From the NCBI GenBank assembly GCA_963818855.1, contig CAWFUH010000005.1:248001-312000 (forward strand): a stretch of 64,000 bases of DNA. Reading direction: 5' to 3'. The position numbers were made by a program, and so were the translations under genes. The DNA comes from Bog-159 sp963818855 (lineage in GTDB: Bacteria > Acidobacteriota > Terriglobia > Bryobacterales > Bryobacteraceae). This document shows positions 45,408-53,957 of this stretch, one piece after another. Positions within the stretch are counted from its first letter, which is position 1; each line of letters opens with the position of its first letter. The notes below the pieces were generated by a model. That model was given only the letters and a program-made list of their open reading frames with translations, ran no database searches and was not told the origin of the DNA.

Positions 45408-45890
45408 CTAGTGCTTCACGGCGATGGCGGAAATTTCGATCTTTGCCCCGCCGATCAAACCCGCAACCTGTACGGTGGCTCGCGCTGGTTTGGGGTTTGG
45501 CATGAGCTTCTTGTAGACATCGTTCATCTTGGGGACGTCGTTCAAGTCCGTGACATAAACCGTCACGGATGTGATGTCCGTCATCTGAAAGCCCGCTTTC
45601 TTGACTATTTTTTCGATTGCGGCAATCGCATTTGTAGTTTGTTGGGTGATATCGGTCCCCGTGAATTTGCCGTTCGAGTCGGGCCCTTGCTGGCCTGCGA
45701 CGTAGAGGGTATTGCCCGCCACATACCCATTGCTAAAGGGCATGCCGTCCTTGAAGTCGATGGCGACGTTTTGAGCAAAAGCACTGGCCAACGCGCAAAA
45801 CGACAGCATGCCCATCGACCACAGGCGCCGCTGGATTGTATGGCAATTTTTCTCTTTCGTAATTGATCTCATAGTGAATGAGCTTATCAT
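45408..45890 (-). CDS. Exported RidA-family protein (first of a divergent pair)
   Basis: 160 residues from ATG 45890 (or 154 from ATG 45872; neither has a strong ribosome site). An export signal covers the first 40 residues (WSMGMLSFCALASAFAQ). The rest is a RidA/YjgF/Rid domain: YVAGNTLYVAGQQG, TNAIAAIEKIVKKAGFQMTD, VTVYVTDLNDVPKMNDVYKK, and KPARATVQVAGLIGGAKIEI with the Arg that binds the imine carboxylate (about residue 140). Cytosolic RidA hydrolyses reactive enamines and imines; an exported form is unusual. Divergent from a second exported RidA-like gene. Confidence 0.85.
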   Translation of the reverse strand: MISSFTMRSITKEKNCHTIQRRLWSMGMLSFCALASAFAQNVAIDFKDGMPFSNGYVAGNTLYVAGQQGPDSNGKFTGTDITQQTTNAIAAIEKIVKKAGFQMTDITSVTVYVTDLNDVPKMNDVYKKLMPNPKPARATVQVAGLIGGAKIEISAIAVKH

Positions 45891-46087
45891 GTGTCTGACT
45901 TCAGAATTGGACCGCCCTCACTGGAGAGGAAGGAACAATGAGCCCGTTTGGGGATTCCGCATATGGTAAATGTATTCCATGGATCAGTTTTACAACCATG
46001 ATCTCGCAGAATGCAGGGTTTGGGAGCAGTAGTGGTGGTGGTGCTTTAAAGGCCTTTGAATCAGGCACATCAATGGAGGAGATTGTT

Positions 46088-46642
46088 ATGAAGATCGACA
46101 CTCGACGCCGGTACCTCAATAAAATCGCGACAATGATGGCGGCCGTGACCGGAGCCCCGATTCTTTTCGCTCAGCAGCCTCCGTCTGCGGGTACTCCATC
46201 GACCAGCTCTCCTGGGGATCGGTCTCGCCGCGACAATCACACACACAATGGAGTCTATTACTTCTCCGGCACTGGTTCCAATGACGGCTACCCGAAAGAC
46301 GATCACGTTCTCGTAACGGACCCATTCGAGAAGCACGTCACCCGAGCAATGGATGCACTTAAGAAATCGGTTGAGCGCGCAGGATGCACGATGGACAGTA
46401 TCATCCATCTGGAAGTTTTTCTGTGTCTTCCTCACGCCGACATTGTCCAGATGCCTACGGGTAAAGCTCGGTTCGACGCGCATAAAGCGCAGTACGATGC
46501 CCTGAACAAAATCTACGGGACTTACTTCAGCCCCGGCAAAACTCCGTCCCGCGCCTGCATGGCTGTCGAGTGGATTCCTGGCGATTCCCTGATCGAAATC
46601 GTTGGAAGCGCATTGGTTGTCTCTCCGACGCCAGCCGGGTAA
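46088..46642 (+). CDS. Exported RidA-like protein (second of the pair)
   Basis: I start at ATG 46088 because GGAGGAG lies eight bases upstream; the frame is open for 50 codons more. The product is 184 residues. The N-terminus, RRRYLNKIATMMAAVTGAPI, resembles a Tat or Sec signal. The body matches the Rid fold: GVYYFSGTGSN, RAMDALKKSVERAGCTMDSI, HLEVFLCLPHAD, DALNKIYGTYF and SRACMAVEWIPGDSLIEIVG. The Arg of the Rid active site is present in TPSRACMAV. Its partner is the gene at 45408-45890. Confidence 0.75.
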   Translation: MKIDTRRRYLNKIATMMAAVTGAPILFAQQPPSAGTPSTSSPGDRSRRDNHTHNGVYYFSGTGSNDGYPKDDHVLVTDPFEKHVTRAMDALKKSVERAGCTMDSIIHLEVFLCLPHADIVQMPTGKARFDAHKAQYDALNKIYGTYFSPGKTPSRACMAVEWIPGDSLIEIVGSALVVSPTPAG

Positions 46643-47179
46643 CTTTGTCATCGAATGGCAATCTCGTGCGCCTTGCACTGCGGCGCGGGCCGAACTTCGG
46701 ATCACAACGTCCGGTGGCGGGGTCTGGGCGCCAACTGCGCCTATCAGTGCTGTGTGGCCAGCCCGCTGTAGCCGCGACCAACCTTACAACATAGCGAGCC
46801 GGGACCACAATGCAATTGCACGCTTCTATCAGTTGATCACCAAGTTAGTCTAGGCAGAGGGGATCTGGTGAGATCGTGCCGTTGCCGCCAGTGCGCGCAC
46901 TGACTGCCAAACCACCTACCAGTCGTAACCGCCGAAGTATCCACAACGAGAGTTGGCTTTGTGCCGGTAGGAATCGCAACCGCTCCGGCCGCAGCGCCAC
47001 CGCACGAAACTGGCGAGGCTGAGCTTCATCGGCCTGCGATAGAAAGGACCGTGCCGCGTGGTGAAGTCGCCGCGGCGGGTCCGGCGCGATGTCCGCTTTC
47101 GGACTGCGCTGTTCAATTGCGAACGGCGGAAGTTGGTGAGTTAGGCAACGGGCATCGATCGCCGATCGCGGGCGACCCG
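46643..47179. other. Non-coding, probably eroded
   Basis: No gene identified. Composition and scattered stops in all frames suggest decayed coding DNA. No hairpin of note. Confidence 0.4.
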
Positions 47180-47652
47180 ACGAAAAACCCGGGCGAATCA
47201 GCCAAATCCAGGGCGAATTGGCGGTATGCCGACTACACTGGCATCGCCGACAACGGGAAGACGATCCATCTCGTTCACGTATACGAGCGCAGGGGAGGGG
47301 ACCGAGGTTTGCGGCCTACTGGGTGAGCGCGAGCGAACAGGTGGACACAGTGTACGTGGTGCGGGTGCGGCGGTATGAAGGTGACGGGCTTTCGATTATC
47401 TCTTCTGCAGAAGGAGTCACGAAGAACGTAAAGTTCAATGGCAAGGATTATCCGAACGCAGGCTCGGGAGAGAAAACTTTGTCGTCGGCGCAGCGGGTTA
47501 ACGAAAGGATGGTAGAGCTGACGGACAAGATCGGCGGGAAGGTCGTAAATACGGAGGAGATCAGTGTTTCCAACGATGGGAAGACCTTGACGATGACAAT
47601 ACACGCGCCGGGACGGAGCGAGCCGAATGTGCTGGTGTTCGAAAGGGACTGA
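47180..47652 (+). pseudogene. C-terminal part of a secreted acidobacterial protein, frameshifted
   Basis: One frame gives NPGESAKSRANWRYADYTGI and ADNGKTIHLVH, the next GLSIISSAEGVTKNVKFNGK, DYPNAGSG, RVNERMVELTDKIGGKVVNT and VSNDGKTLTMTIHAPG, ending at TGA 47650-47652. The pattern (NGKDYP, KxGGKVV, VSxDGKTLT) is that of short secreted proteins abundant in Solibacter that have no known function. The N-terminal signal is missing and a frame change lies near 47320. Confidence 0.6.
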
Positions 47653-47689
47653 AATCCGCGTGCTCGAACGGCGAATGAGCCGGTTGGAA

Positions 47690-47792
47690 TCACATTCAAC
47701 CCGCCGAATTACGCGCCGCAGTCGCTTACCGCCAGCTTCGGAGGGCTGGGTTTGCTGCTCGCATCCATTGGACTGTACGCCGTAATAAGCTA
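47690..47792 (+). pseudogene. Fragment of an ADOP permease
   Basis: Encodes NPPNYAPQSLTASFGGLGLL and LASIGLYAVIS before TAA. The words LTASFGGLGLLLASIGLYAVIS match the start of the last FtsX block of ADOP permeases (compare LLLVFASISVLLAALGIHGV in the intact gene at 39121-41547). Only about 30 residues remain. Confidence 0.65.
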
Positions 47793-47818
47793 AGAGATGC
47801 TGAGGAGTGTAACGGCCC

Positions 47819-48643
47819 TTGAACACCAGCAGAATATTTGGGATGGTCCCGTGTATCATTTTCACCACCGCCGCGCTTGCGTTTTGCCAGGCGGATGCAC
47901 CGCAGGCTAACGCTCCGCCGCCGAAATACGATCCTGTTTCCGTAGCGCGAGGAAAGGAGACCTTCGTGGGCGCCTGCGGCTTCTGTCACGGTTCGAATGC
48001 CAAAGGGGGCGAGAAAGGCCCCGACTTGCTGCGCTCCGTGATTGTTCTGGACGACGAGAACGGCAAGACCATCGGGCCGGTGATCCTCAGAGGGCGCCCC
48101 GACAAAGGCATGCCCCGATTTCCATACTCGGCGCAGCAGATCGCCGACATTTCGAACTTCCTGCACAACGCCATTAACAGCGCAATCGATCGCGATAGCT
48201 ACCGGATTCTGAACATCGTGACGGGCGATGCACGGCTCGGCAAAGCCTATTTTGACGGCGCCGGACAATGCGTGTCCTGCCACTCGGTGGACAAGGACCT
48301 GAAAGGCATAGGCGCCAAGTATGAGCCGGTCACACTGCAGGGCAAGTTTCTGCAGCCGGATTCAAACTGGAGTGAAGGCACTCCGCCGCAGAGCGTGAGT
48401 GCTGTCTCAGTAACCGTCACTCTACCCTCGGGTGAATCTTTCACAGGCGTTCCCCTGAACTATGACGACTTCAACGTCGCCCTCCGTGATCCCAACGGCG
48501 CGTATCGTTCCTTTAAGCGCCGCAACAAAGATATGCCGCGTGTCGAGATTCACAACCGCCTGCAATTTCATCTCGACCTGCTAACTCATATAAGTGATAC
48601 GGATATTCATAACCTGACGGCCTACCTGGTGACTCTCAAATGA
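47819..48643 (+). CDS. Dihaem c-type cytochrome
   Basis: A 274-residue exported protein starting at TTG 47819, with a signal peptide (residues 1-23) and two haem-binding motifs: CGFCH (about residue 53) and CVSCH (about 151). The first half is a cytochrome c domain with GPDLLRS and the axial Met in KGMPRF (about 97). The second half lacks an obvious short-range Met. It overlaps the PQQ dehydrogenase gene by four bases (ATGA), so it is the likely electron acceptor of that enzyme in the periplasm. Confidence 0.88.
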   Translation: MNTSRIFGMVPCIIFTTAALAFCQADAPQANAPPPKYDPVSVARGKETFVGACGFCHGSNAKGGEKGPDLLRSVIVLDDENGKTIGPVILRGRPDKGMPRFPYSAQQIADISNFLHNAINSAIDRDSYRILNIVTGDARLGKAYFDGAGQCVSCHSVDKDLKGIGAKYEPVTLQGKFLQPDSNWSEGTPPQSVSAVSVTVTLPSGESFTGVPLNYDDFNVALRDPNGAYRSFKRRNKDMPRVEIHNRLQFHLDLLTHISDTDIHNLTAYLVTLK

Positions 48644-50286
48644 AATGCAGCTTTCTTATTCCCGCGCTTTTAATTGCGCTTCTTCCGCCATCCATCCATG
48701 GGCAGATTCTCGATCCGGTGTTGCTTACCAAGCCTGCGACCGATGCCTGGCCCACTTACCACGGCGATTATTCCGGACGCCGCTTCAGTACACTTAGTCA
48801 GATCAATCAGTCTAACGTCAAGCAGATGACGCTTGCCTGGATCTTCCGCATCAAAGTAGGCATCACTCCTAACGCAATCGTCGGCGGTGAGGGGCCAGTG
48901 CCTCAAGGTCCGCCGGGCGACCCCGGTGTGTCTACCATCAAAGCCACTCCGCTCATGGTGAACGGCATCCTGTATTTCTCGACTCCGGACAATGCCTGGG
49001 CCGTAGACGCGAGATCCGGCCGCGAGATCTGGCACTTCACCTGGAAAACAAAAGGCGGTATTCACATCGGCAACCGCGGCATGGGCATGTATGGAAACTG
49101 GCTGTTCTTCGAAACGCCAGATAACTATCTGGTCTCCCTCGACGCGCGTACCGGAGAAGAGCGATGGCACAAAGAAATCGCCGACGTGAAGCAGGAGTAC
49201 TTCTCTACGCCGGCCCCGATCATCGTAGGAAACCATGTACTGGTAGGAACCGGAGGCGATTCATTGGACGTGCCCGGCTTTCTGGAATCGCACGATCCCG
49301 AAACCGGCGAGATGCAGTGGAAGTGGTGGAGCGCGCCTCTGAAGCGAGGCGACCCGGGATTCGAAACGTGGCCCGATGAGTACTCCATGCGTCATGGCGG
49401 CGGCATGACTTGGCTACCGGGCACCTATGACCCCGGCCTGCACCTTTACTTTCTCGGGACAGGCAACCCGAACCCAGTTTTGACCGGTCGCAGCCGCAAA
49501 GGCGACAATCTGTACACCTGCTCTATCGTTGCCCTGAACGTGGACACCGGCAAACTCGCGTGGTACTTCCAACCTTCACCGCACGACACCCACGATTGGG
49601 ACGCTGCGCAGACTCCAGTCCTTATCGATGCTGAGATCGACGGCAAACCCCGCAAGCTACTCGCGCAAGCGAATCGCAACGGCTATTTCTTCGTGCTGGA
49701 TCGCGTCACAGGTCAGAACATTGTTACTGCGCCGATGATTCAGACCATGAACTGGTCGAAGGGCATTTCGCCCAATGGCCAACCAATACCGGATCCGGGT
49801 AAGGAAGCTACTGTCGATGGAGTTTTGGTCTCACCTCCCACAGGGGGTGCGACTAACTGGCCGCCTCCCAGTTACGACCCGGAGACGGGCCTGTTTTATG
49901 TAGGCACCTCTCAATCATTCAGTATGTTCTACCTCACCGACACCGATCCTCATCCCGAAGGTTGGGGCGCGGCGGAGCGCGATGCCGGCTATTATGGCGG
50001 CGATCTGGAAGCTATCGATATCAAGACCGGTAAGATTGTATGGGATCATCACTACCCGTTCGGCGGCGGACCCGTGGGTATCCTGACCACGGCGGGTAAG
50101 TTACTCTTTGCCGGCGACGGGTCACAACACCTGGTGGCTTTTGATCCGGCGGACGGCAGCATCCTATGGCATGCCGGCCTGGCCGACGATCTTAGCAATG
50201 GGCCTGAGACTTACCTGCTGGACGGCCAGCAATACGTGGTTGCCGGCGCGGGCGATCAATTATACGTGTTTACCGTTGAGCCTTGA
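48640..50286 (+). CDS. PQQ-dependent alcohol dehydrogenase-like quinoprotein
   Basis: A 548-residue periplasmic protein with a signal peptide (residues 1-21). Beta-propeller Trp-docking repeats are visible (AVDARSGREIWHFTWK, SLDARTGEERWHKEI, ALNVDTGKLAWYFQPS, AIDIKTGKIVWDH). PSPHDTHDWDAAQTPVLID (about 310-328) holds the catalytic Asp of methanol dehydrogenase-type enzymes and GGATNWPPPSYDPETGLFYV (about 403) the matching PQQ contact. There is no fused haem domain; the cytochrome gene just upstream supplies it. The alcohol or sugar oxidised is unknown. Confidence 0.9.
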   Translation: MKCSFLIPALLIALLPPSIHGQILDPVLLTKPATDAWPTYHGDYSGRRFSTLSQINQSNVKQMTLAWIFRIKVGITPNAIVGGEGPVPQGPPGDPGVSTIKATPLMVNGILYFSTPDNAWAVDARSGREIWHFTWKTKGGIHIGNRGMGMYGNWLFFETPDNYLVSLDARTGEERWHKEIADVKQEYFSTPAPIIVGNHVLVGTGGDSLDVPGFLESHDPETGEMQWKWWSAPLKRGDPGFETWPDEYSMRHGGGMTWLPGTYDPGLHLYFLGTGNPNPVLTGRSRKGDNLYTCSIVALNVDTGKLAWYFQPSPHDTHDWDAAQTPVLIDAEIDGKPRKLLAQANRNGYFFVLDRVTGQNIVTAPMIQTMNWSKGISPNGQPIPDPGKEATVDGVLVSPPTGGATNWPPPSYDPETGLFYVGTSQSFSMFYLTDTDPHPEGWGAAERDAGYYGGDLEAIDIKTGKIVWDHHYPFGGGPVGILTTAGKLLFAGDGSQHLVAFDPADGSILWHAGLADDLSNGPETYLLDGQQYVVAGAGDQLYVFTVEP

Positions 50287-50670
50287 ACAACCGGTGTCGA
50301 AGCCTGTGCCACCAGGTCACGTGGCGGTCGCCGTTGCCAGGTAGGGTGATGAGGCGGCACCGAGACGCTTGCAGGCAAGCAGGCCCCCCGGTTTAACCTG
50401 GCAAAACATCCGTTGAGGCGAACCGGGAACGCGCCAGCCAAGCACGTATTTGTATAGCACAACGGGGTTTTGTCTACACACAACAGGAAACTGGCTCCGA
50501 AGAAACCGCCGTGTTCCTGCCACACAACCATAAATCACCAAGACGTGACACGGGATTCTCCGGCAACGACGGCGCAATATCGGCCTGTTCGTCGTTGTGT
50601 GGAAGCGTCAGGAGGTCCTCAAGTTCTCAAGTTCTCTGGGGTCAAATCCCGATTGCCAACTGCCGGCCGC
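50287..50670. other. Non-coding
   Basis: No gene or clear structure recognised in these 384 bases. The segment CTCAAGTTCTCAAGTTCTC near 50615-50633 is a short direct repeat (CTCAAGTT twice). Confidence 0.4.
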
Positions 50671-51014
50671 ATGAATCTGACCAAGCGCTCCCTCGACCCG
50701 GCCCAACTCCAGCTCGTCGAGGCCATTGAGGAACTGGGTTTCGGCCGTATTGAACAGATCCCGGTTTGCGACAGTCGACCATGCATTGAGCGGGCGAGCC
50801 AAACTGTCCGCAAGATCAATTTGGGATCGCAGCCGAAACCGTTCGAGCGCAGCCTAGCCCACCTCACCCCAGCCGACCTCACCCTGAAGGCCGAATCGAG
50901 CGCCTTGTCAATGAGCTAAGTCAACTCGGCGACGGCCTTGTCGATGTCGAGATTCGTCATGGCCCTCCTTTCAAACTCTTGGTGCGGCGTCGCGGCAAGG
51001 AGTTGCTCGGATGA
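50671..51014 (+). pseudogene. Small acidobacterial hypothetical protein, frameshifted
   Basis: ATG 50671 opens MNLTKRSLDPAQLQLVEAIE and ELGFGRIEQIPV; after one frame change near 50885 the other frame gives RIERLVNELSQLGDGLVDVE and IRHGPPFKLLVRRRG before TGA 51012-51014. Both parts look like the same kind of small protein (leucine-rich helix, GxGxIxxIEVRHGLPF). The reconstructed length is about 114 residues. No function is known to me. Confidence 0.5.
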
Positions 51015-51484
51015 GTACGGGTTTTTCGGAAGTTTGCCGTATGTGTGAGCGGTCGAAAGGAGCTTCTGTTTGATGGCAATCGGCGATGAGTCTACTACCA
51101 CCGACAACAAGAGCACGTATGCCTCAGTCGGCGCGCTGGCTGGCGACATCAGCCTAAGCGAGGCCTAAGCGAAAGATCGACCCGGAGCGCACCTCGGCGT
51201 GGCGAGATTCCCCACATTCGCGTTGGGCGACGGTTTCATCCTGCCGAAGGCGGCCATTCGCGGAGTGGCTGCGGTGCCGGACGCTAGCCGGCAAAGCGAT
51301 AAGGCGGAACAGCGGGATGGGGTGCGCCTCTGAGATCCGATGGAGCCGCCCAGTGCTGCATTCCTCCGAGATGCCCGCGCCAATTGGGGACCGCCTTGCT
51401 TGTGCCGCGCAAGACGAGGTACCTGTCCTGAGGCGCGCGCAGTTCGCGCTGAGCCGAGCCACAAATTCGTCGCTGGACAGGTAA
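51015..51484. other. Non-coding, eroded
   Basis: Nothing supported. A plus-strand trace STTTDNKSTYASVGALAGDI (about 51093-51152) before a TAA reads like protein but has no family. Confidence 0.4.
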
Positions 51485-52175
51485 GAAATGACAGGTTGCG
51501 TCTCCAAGAGAACTCAAATCCGGTACGGGGTGGGGCTACCTGTCCACCGCCGGCAAGGATGCCGCCGGAACCGGAACCAGATCTTCAAATCCGGCGTCGC
51601 CACCAAGGGAACTGCCCAGACGGCCCTGCAATCACCGAGTACGAGACGAAGTGCGGCCGCATCACGGAACACGTCGATCCGCTAGGACGCCGCACATTGG
51701 GATTTGTCCTCGGCGATCAGAATCTTGGAGGCTTAGCGAACAGGGAGGCCGCGGAAAGCGCGCGACCGGCCGAAATCGAAAGGCGGCAAGCCAAGCCTGC
51801 GCCCGTTACCTGGCAAAGCACCTCGGAGACACGCGGATCAACAAACGACGAACAAGCGCGTGCTTCTCCCAAAGCTCCCGAAGCGCCGGCCGCCAGTGCT
51901 GGATAAAGAGAAGCTCAAGGCTTTGTTCGAACGCGCCAGGGGCACGCGCCTCTATCCACTGGTTGTGCTGGCGTCAGCCACCGGCTGCGGCCGCGGGATC
52001 ACAATCTGGTTTTCTGCCAGCCCAATGGCGCCTTCTATTCACCCGACCGTCTTGGCGCGCGCGTGTCCGAATACATGCGCAAAGTCGGGCTGCAGGGTGT
52101 CAGCCTCATTCCTTGCGGCACTCCCACGCCACCAGCCTGTTGAGCAAGGGCGTGCCGATCGCGGTCGTCTGATTT
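51485..52175 (+). pseudogene. Tyrosine recombinase/integrase remnant
   Basis: Three frames together encode parts of a phage-type integrase: PVLDKEKLKALFERARGTRL and YPLVVLASATGC (about 51890-51990), then HNLVFCQPNGAFYSPDR, GARVSEYMRKVGLQGVS, and HSLRHSHATSLLSKGVPIAV (about 52114-52172), which holds the HxxR box. The catalytic Arg and the Tyr are missing because of deletions. It is joined directly to a peptidase fragment. Confidence 0.75.
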
Positions 52176-52798
52176 CGACACCAACTAACATCGGTGACCT
52201 GTATCTGTTGGATGGCGCATCCGGCCGCCTCGAACGCCTCACGCACGTCAACGGCGATCTGTTCGGTCAGCTCAATCTCACTGAGCCGGAAATGATCTGG
52301 TACAAGAGCTTCGATGGCCGCCGCGTCCAGGCCTGGGTCGAGCGCCCGCCCGATTTCACGCAAGGCAAGAAGTACCCGCTGATCCTGGATATTCACGGCG
52401 GCCCGCACTCCGCCTATGGCTACACCTTCGATCACGAGTTCCAGTGGATGGCCGCCAAGGGCTACGTGGTGCTCTACCCCAATCCGCGGGGCAGCACCAG
52501 CTATGGCCAGGAGTTCGGTAACCTCATCCAATACGCCTATCCGGGCGACGATTTCAAAGACCTGATGGCCGGCGTGGACGACCTCATCGCCCGCGGCTGG
52601 GTGGACCCCGACAAACTGGGAGTCACCGGCGGCAGCGGCGGCGGCGTGCTCACCAACTGGACCGTCGGCCACACCACCCGCTTCAAAGCCGCTGTCTCCC
52701 AGCGCTCCATTGCCGATTGGCGCGACTTCTGGTACCTGACTTATGCACAGAGCTACCCTGAAGAGCAGCCGAGCGCCTGCCCTGACTGCGTAGCTTAA
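52171..52798 (+). pseudogene. S9 prolyl oligopeptidase-family fragment, truncated at both ends
   Basis: Encodes NIGDLYLLDGASGRLERLTH, then the start of the S9 catalytic domain (MIWYKSFDGRRVQAWVERPP, YPLILDIHGGPHSAYGYTFD, GYVVLYPNPRGSTSYGQEF) and the nucleophile motif GVTGGSGGGVLTNW. After SYPEEQPSACPDC it stops. The propeller is almost all missing, as are the catalytic Asp and His of the last 100 residues. It is in frame with part of the integrase remnant, giving a chimeric open frame that is an accident of decay. Confidence 0.8.
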
Positions 52799-52906
52799 CG
52801 CGATTCTGGTTGTTTCCTCGACGTTTTGTGTGCCTGACTGATTCCCTCCACTCGCAAGTCATTGTTTCAGTGGGGCCGCGTGTGCATAGAATTCTATGCG
52901 CACCCT

Positions 52907-53809
52907 TCAGCAGCGGAGGGCCAACGCGATCACCGGCGCAAACCCCTCTGCGTTGGCCGTCACAGCCCGCAGCCGTGCCATCAGTCGCTGGAATAAGGGC
53001 TGCTCCGGGTAGTGATCGCTGTAGCTGACCCCTACGGTTCCCGCGTGGCGCCAGATGCGCGCTGCCAGAAACAGGAATCGCAACCGAGCCGTGGCCAGGG
53101 TGATATGGCCGAGTTGCTCGACCTTGCCCTCCTCTTCTCGATTGAACAGCATCAGCCAACAATTGAGGTTGTAAGCCACCATGGCGAGCTGAAAGTAGAT
53201 GCAGTTCATCGGCCACCGCCCCGACGGATGGTCTGTCAGCCCCGCGTCGTTGTTGGCTTCTTTAATGAGGTTCTCCGCGCCCGCCCGCTGGCTGTAGAAC
53301 CACGTCAGCACGGCGATGCCGTCGCTCATATCGGTGACGAAGACGCGGTAGCTGTACTCCGCAGTGTCGAACAGCTGATATTGTTCTGGCTTCTCCGTCG
53401 CGGGCGGCTGCTTCTTCTGGATGTAGCGCAGAGCGATGAATCGATGCGCTCGGCTCCAGCCCTCCGGCTGATAACGAAATTCGCACTGTGCGTCGGCATC
53501 GGTCTTCGGCGAGCCGGTCCAGGGCGCCCCCTTCAGTTCGTCGATCAGCCGCGAGGTCTTGCGCGCCGAGACGATGTACCGCGCCCCGGCTTTCTCGTAC
53601 GCCGCCACCGCTTCGTTGCAGTAAAACCCGGAATCGGCGCGCGCATAGATGGTCTCCACGCCCTTGGGTAAGGCGGCGAACACACTCTCCAGGTGGCGAG
53701 CGATCTGTTTGCCGGTGGGCCGATCTCCATTGCGCAACTCACCCCCCACATATTCCCGCGTTTCAGCCAGGAACGTCAGGATAGGTAGGGTCGAGGACTG
53801 GCGCGGCAT
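52907..53809 (-). pseudogene. IS1380-family transposase lacking its N-terminus
   Basis: 300 residues remain of a transposase usually 430-470 long. The DDE domain shows TIYARADSGFYCNEAVAAYE, YIVSARKTSRLIDELKGAPW, HRFIALRYIQKKQPP, WFYSQRAGAENLIKEANNDA and LAMVAYNLNCWLMLFNREEE, the late part typical of IS1380. The first 130-150 residues are absent; the sequence begins right after the 3' end of the group II intron. The same junction occurs in the decayed copy at 26400-26500, so intron and IS piece have moved or been copied together. Confidence 0.8.
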
Positions 53810-53901
53810 TCCGTAGGTTCAGCCTATCCGTTGGCTCCCCGTTTCCTCTGGGAGTGCCTCACTAGCCAAACCGTAAACCCGTTTCCAGTCCCCGCCGCAT
53901 C

Positions 53902-53936
53902 AAACCCACCGTGCGGATTTCCCGCAGTGAGCTTTC
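53902..53936 (-). ncRNA. Group II intron domain V
   Basis: Read on the minus strand, AGCTCACTGCGGGAAATCCG followed by CACGGTGGGTTTG forms the short GAAA-capped hairpin with AGC at its base expected of the catalytic domain V. It lies 22 bases after the reverse transcriptase stop. Confidence 0.7.
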
Positions 53937-53957
53937 CTGTTTGCTTCGCATCAAGGT

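Noticed and set aside
51860..52798. A 312-residue integrase-peptidase fusion protein
   Set aside because: The halves belong to unrelated families, both truncated in essential regions; the shared frame is chance.
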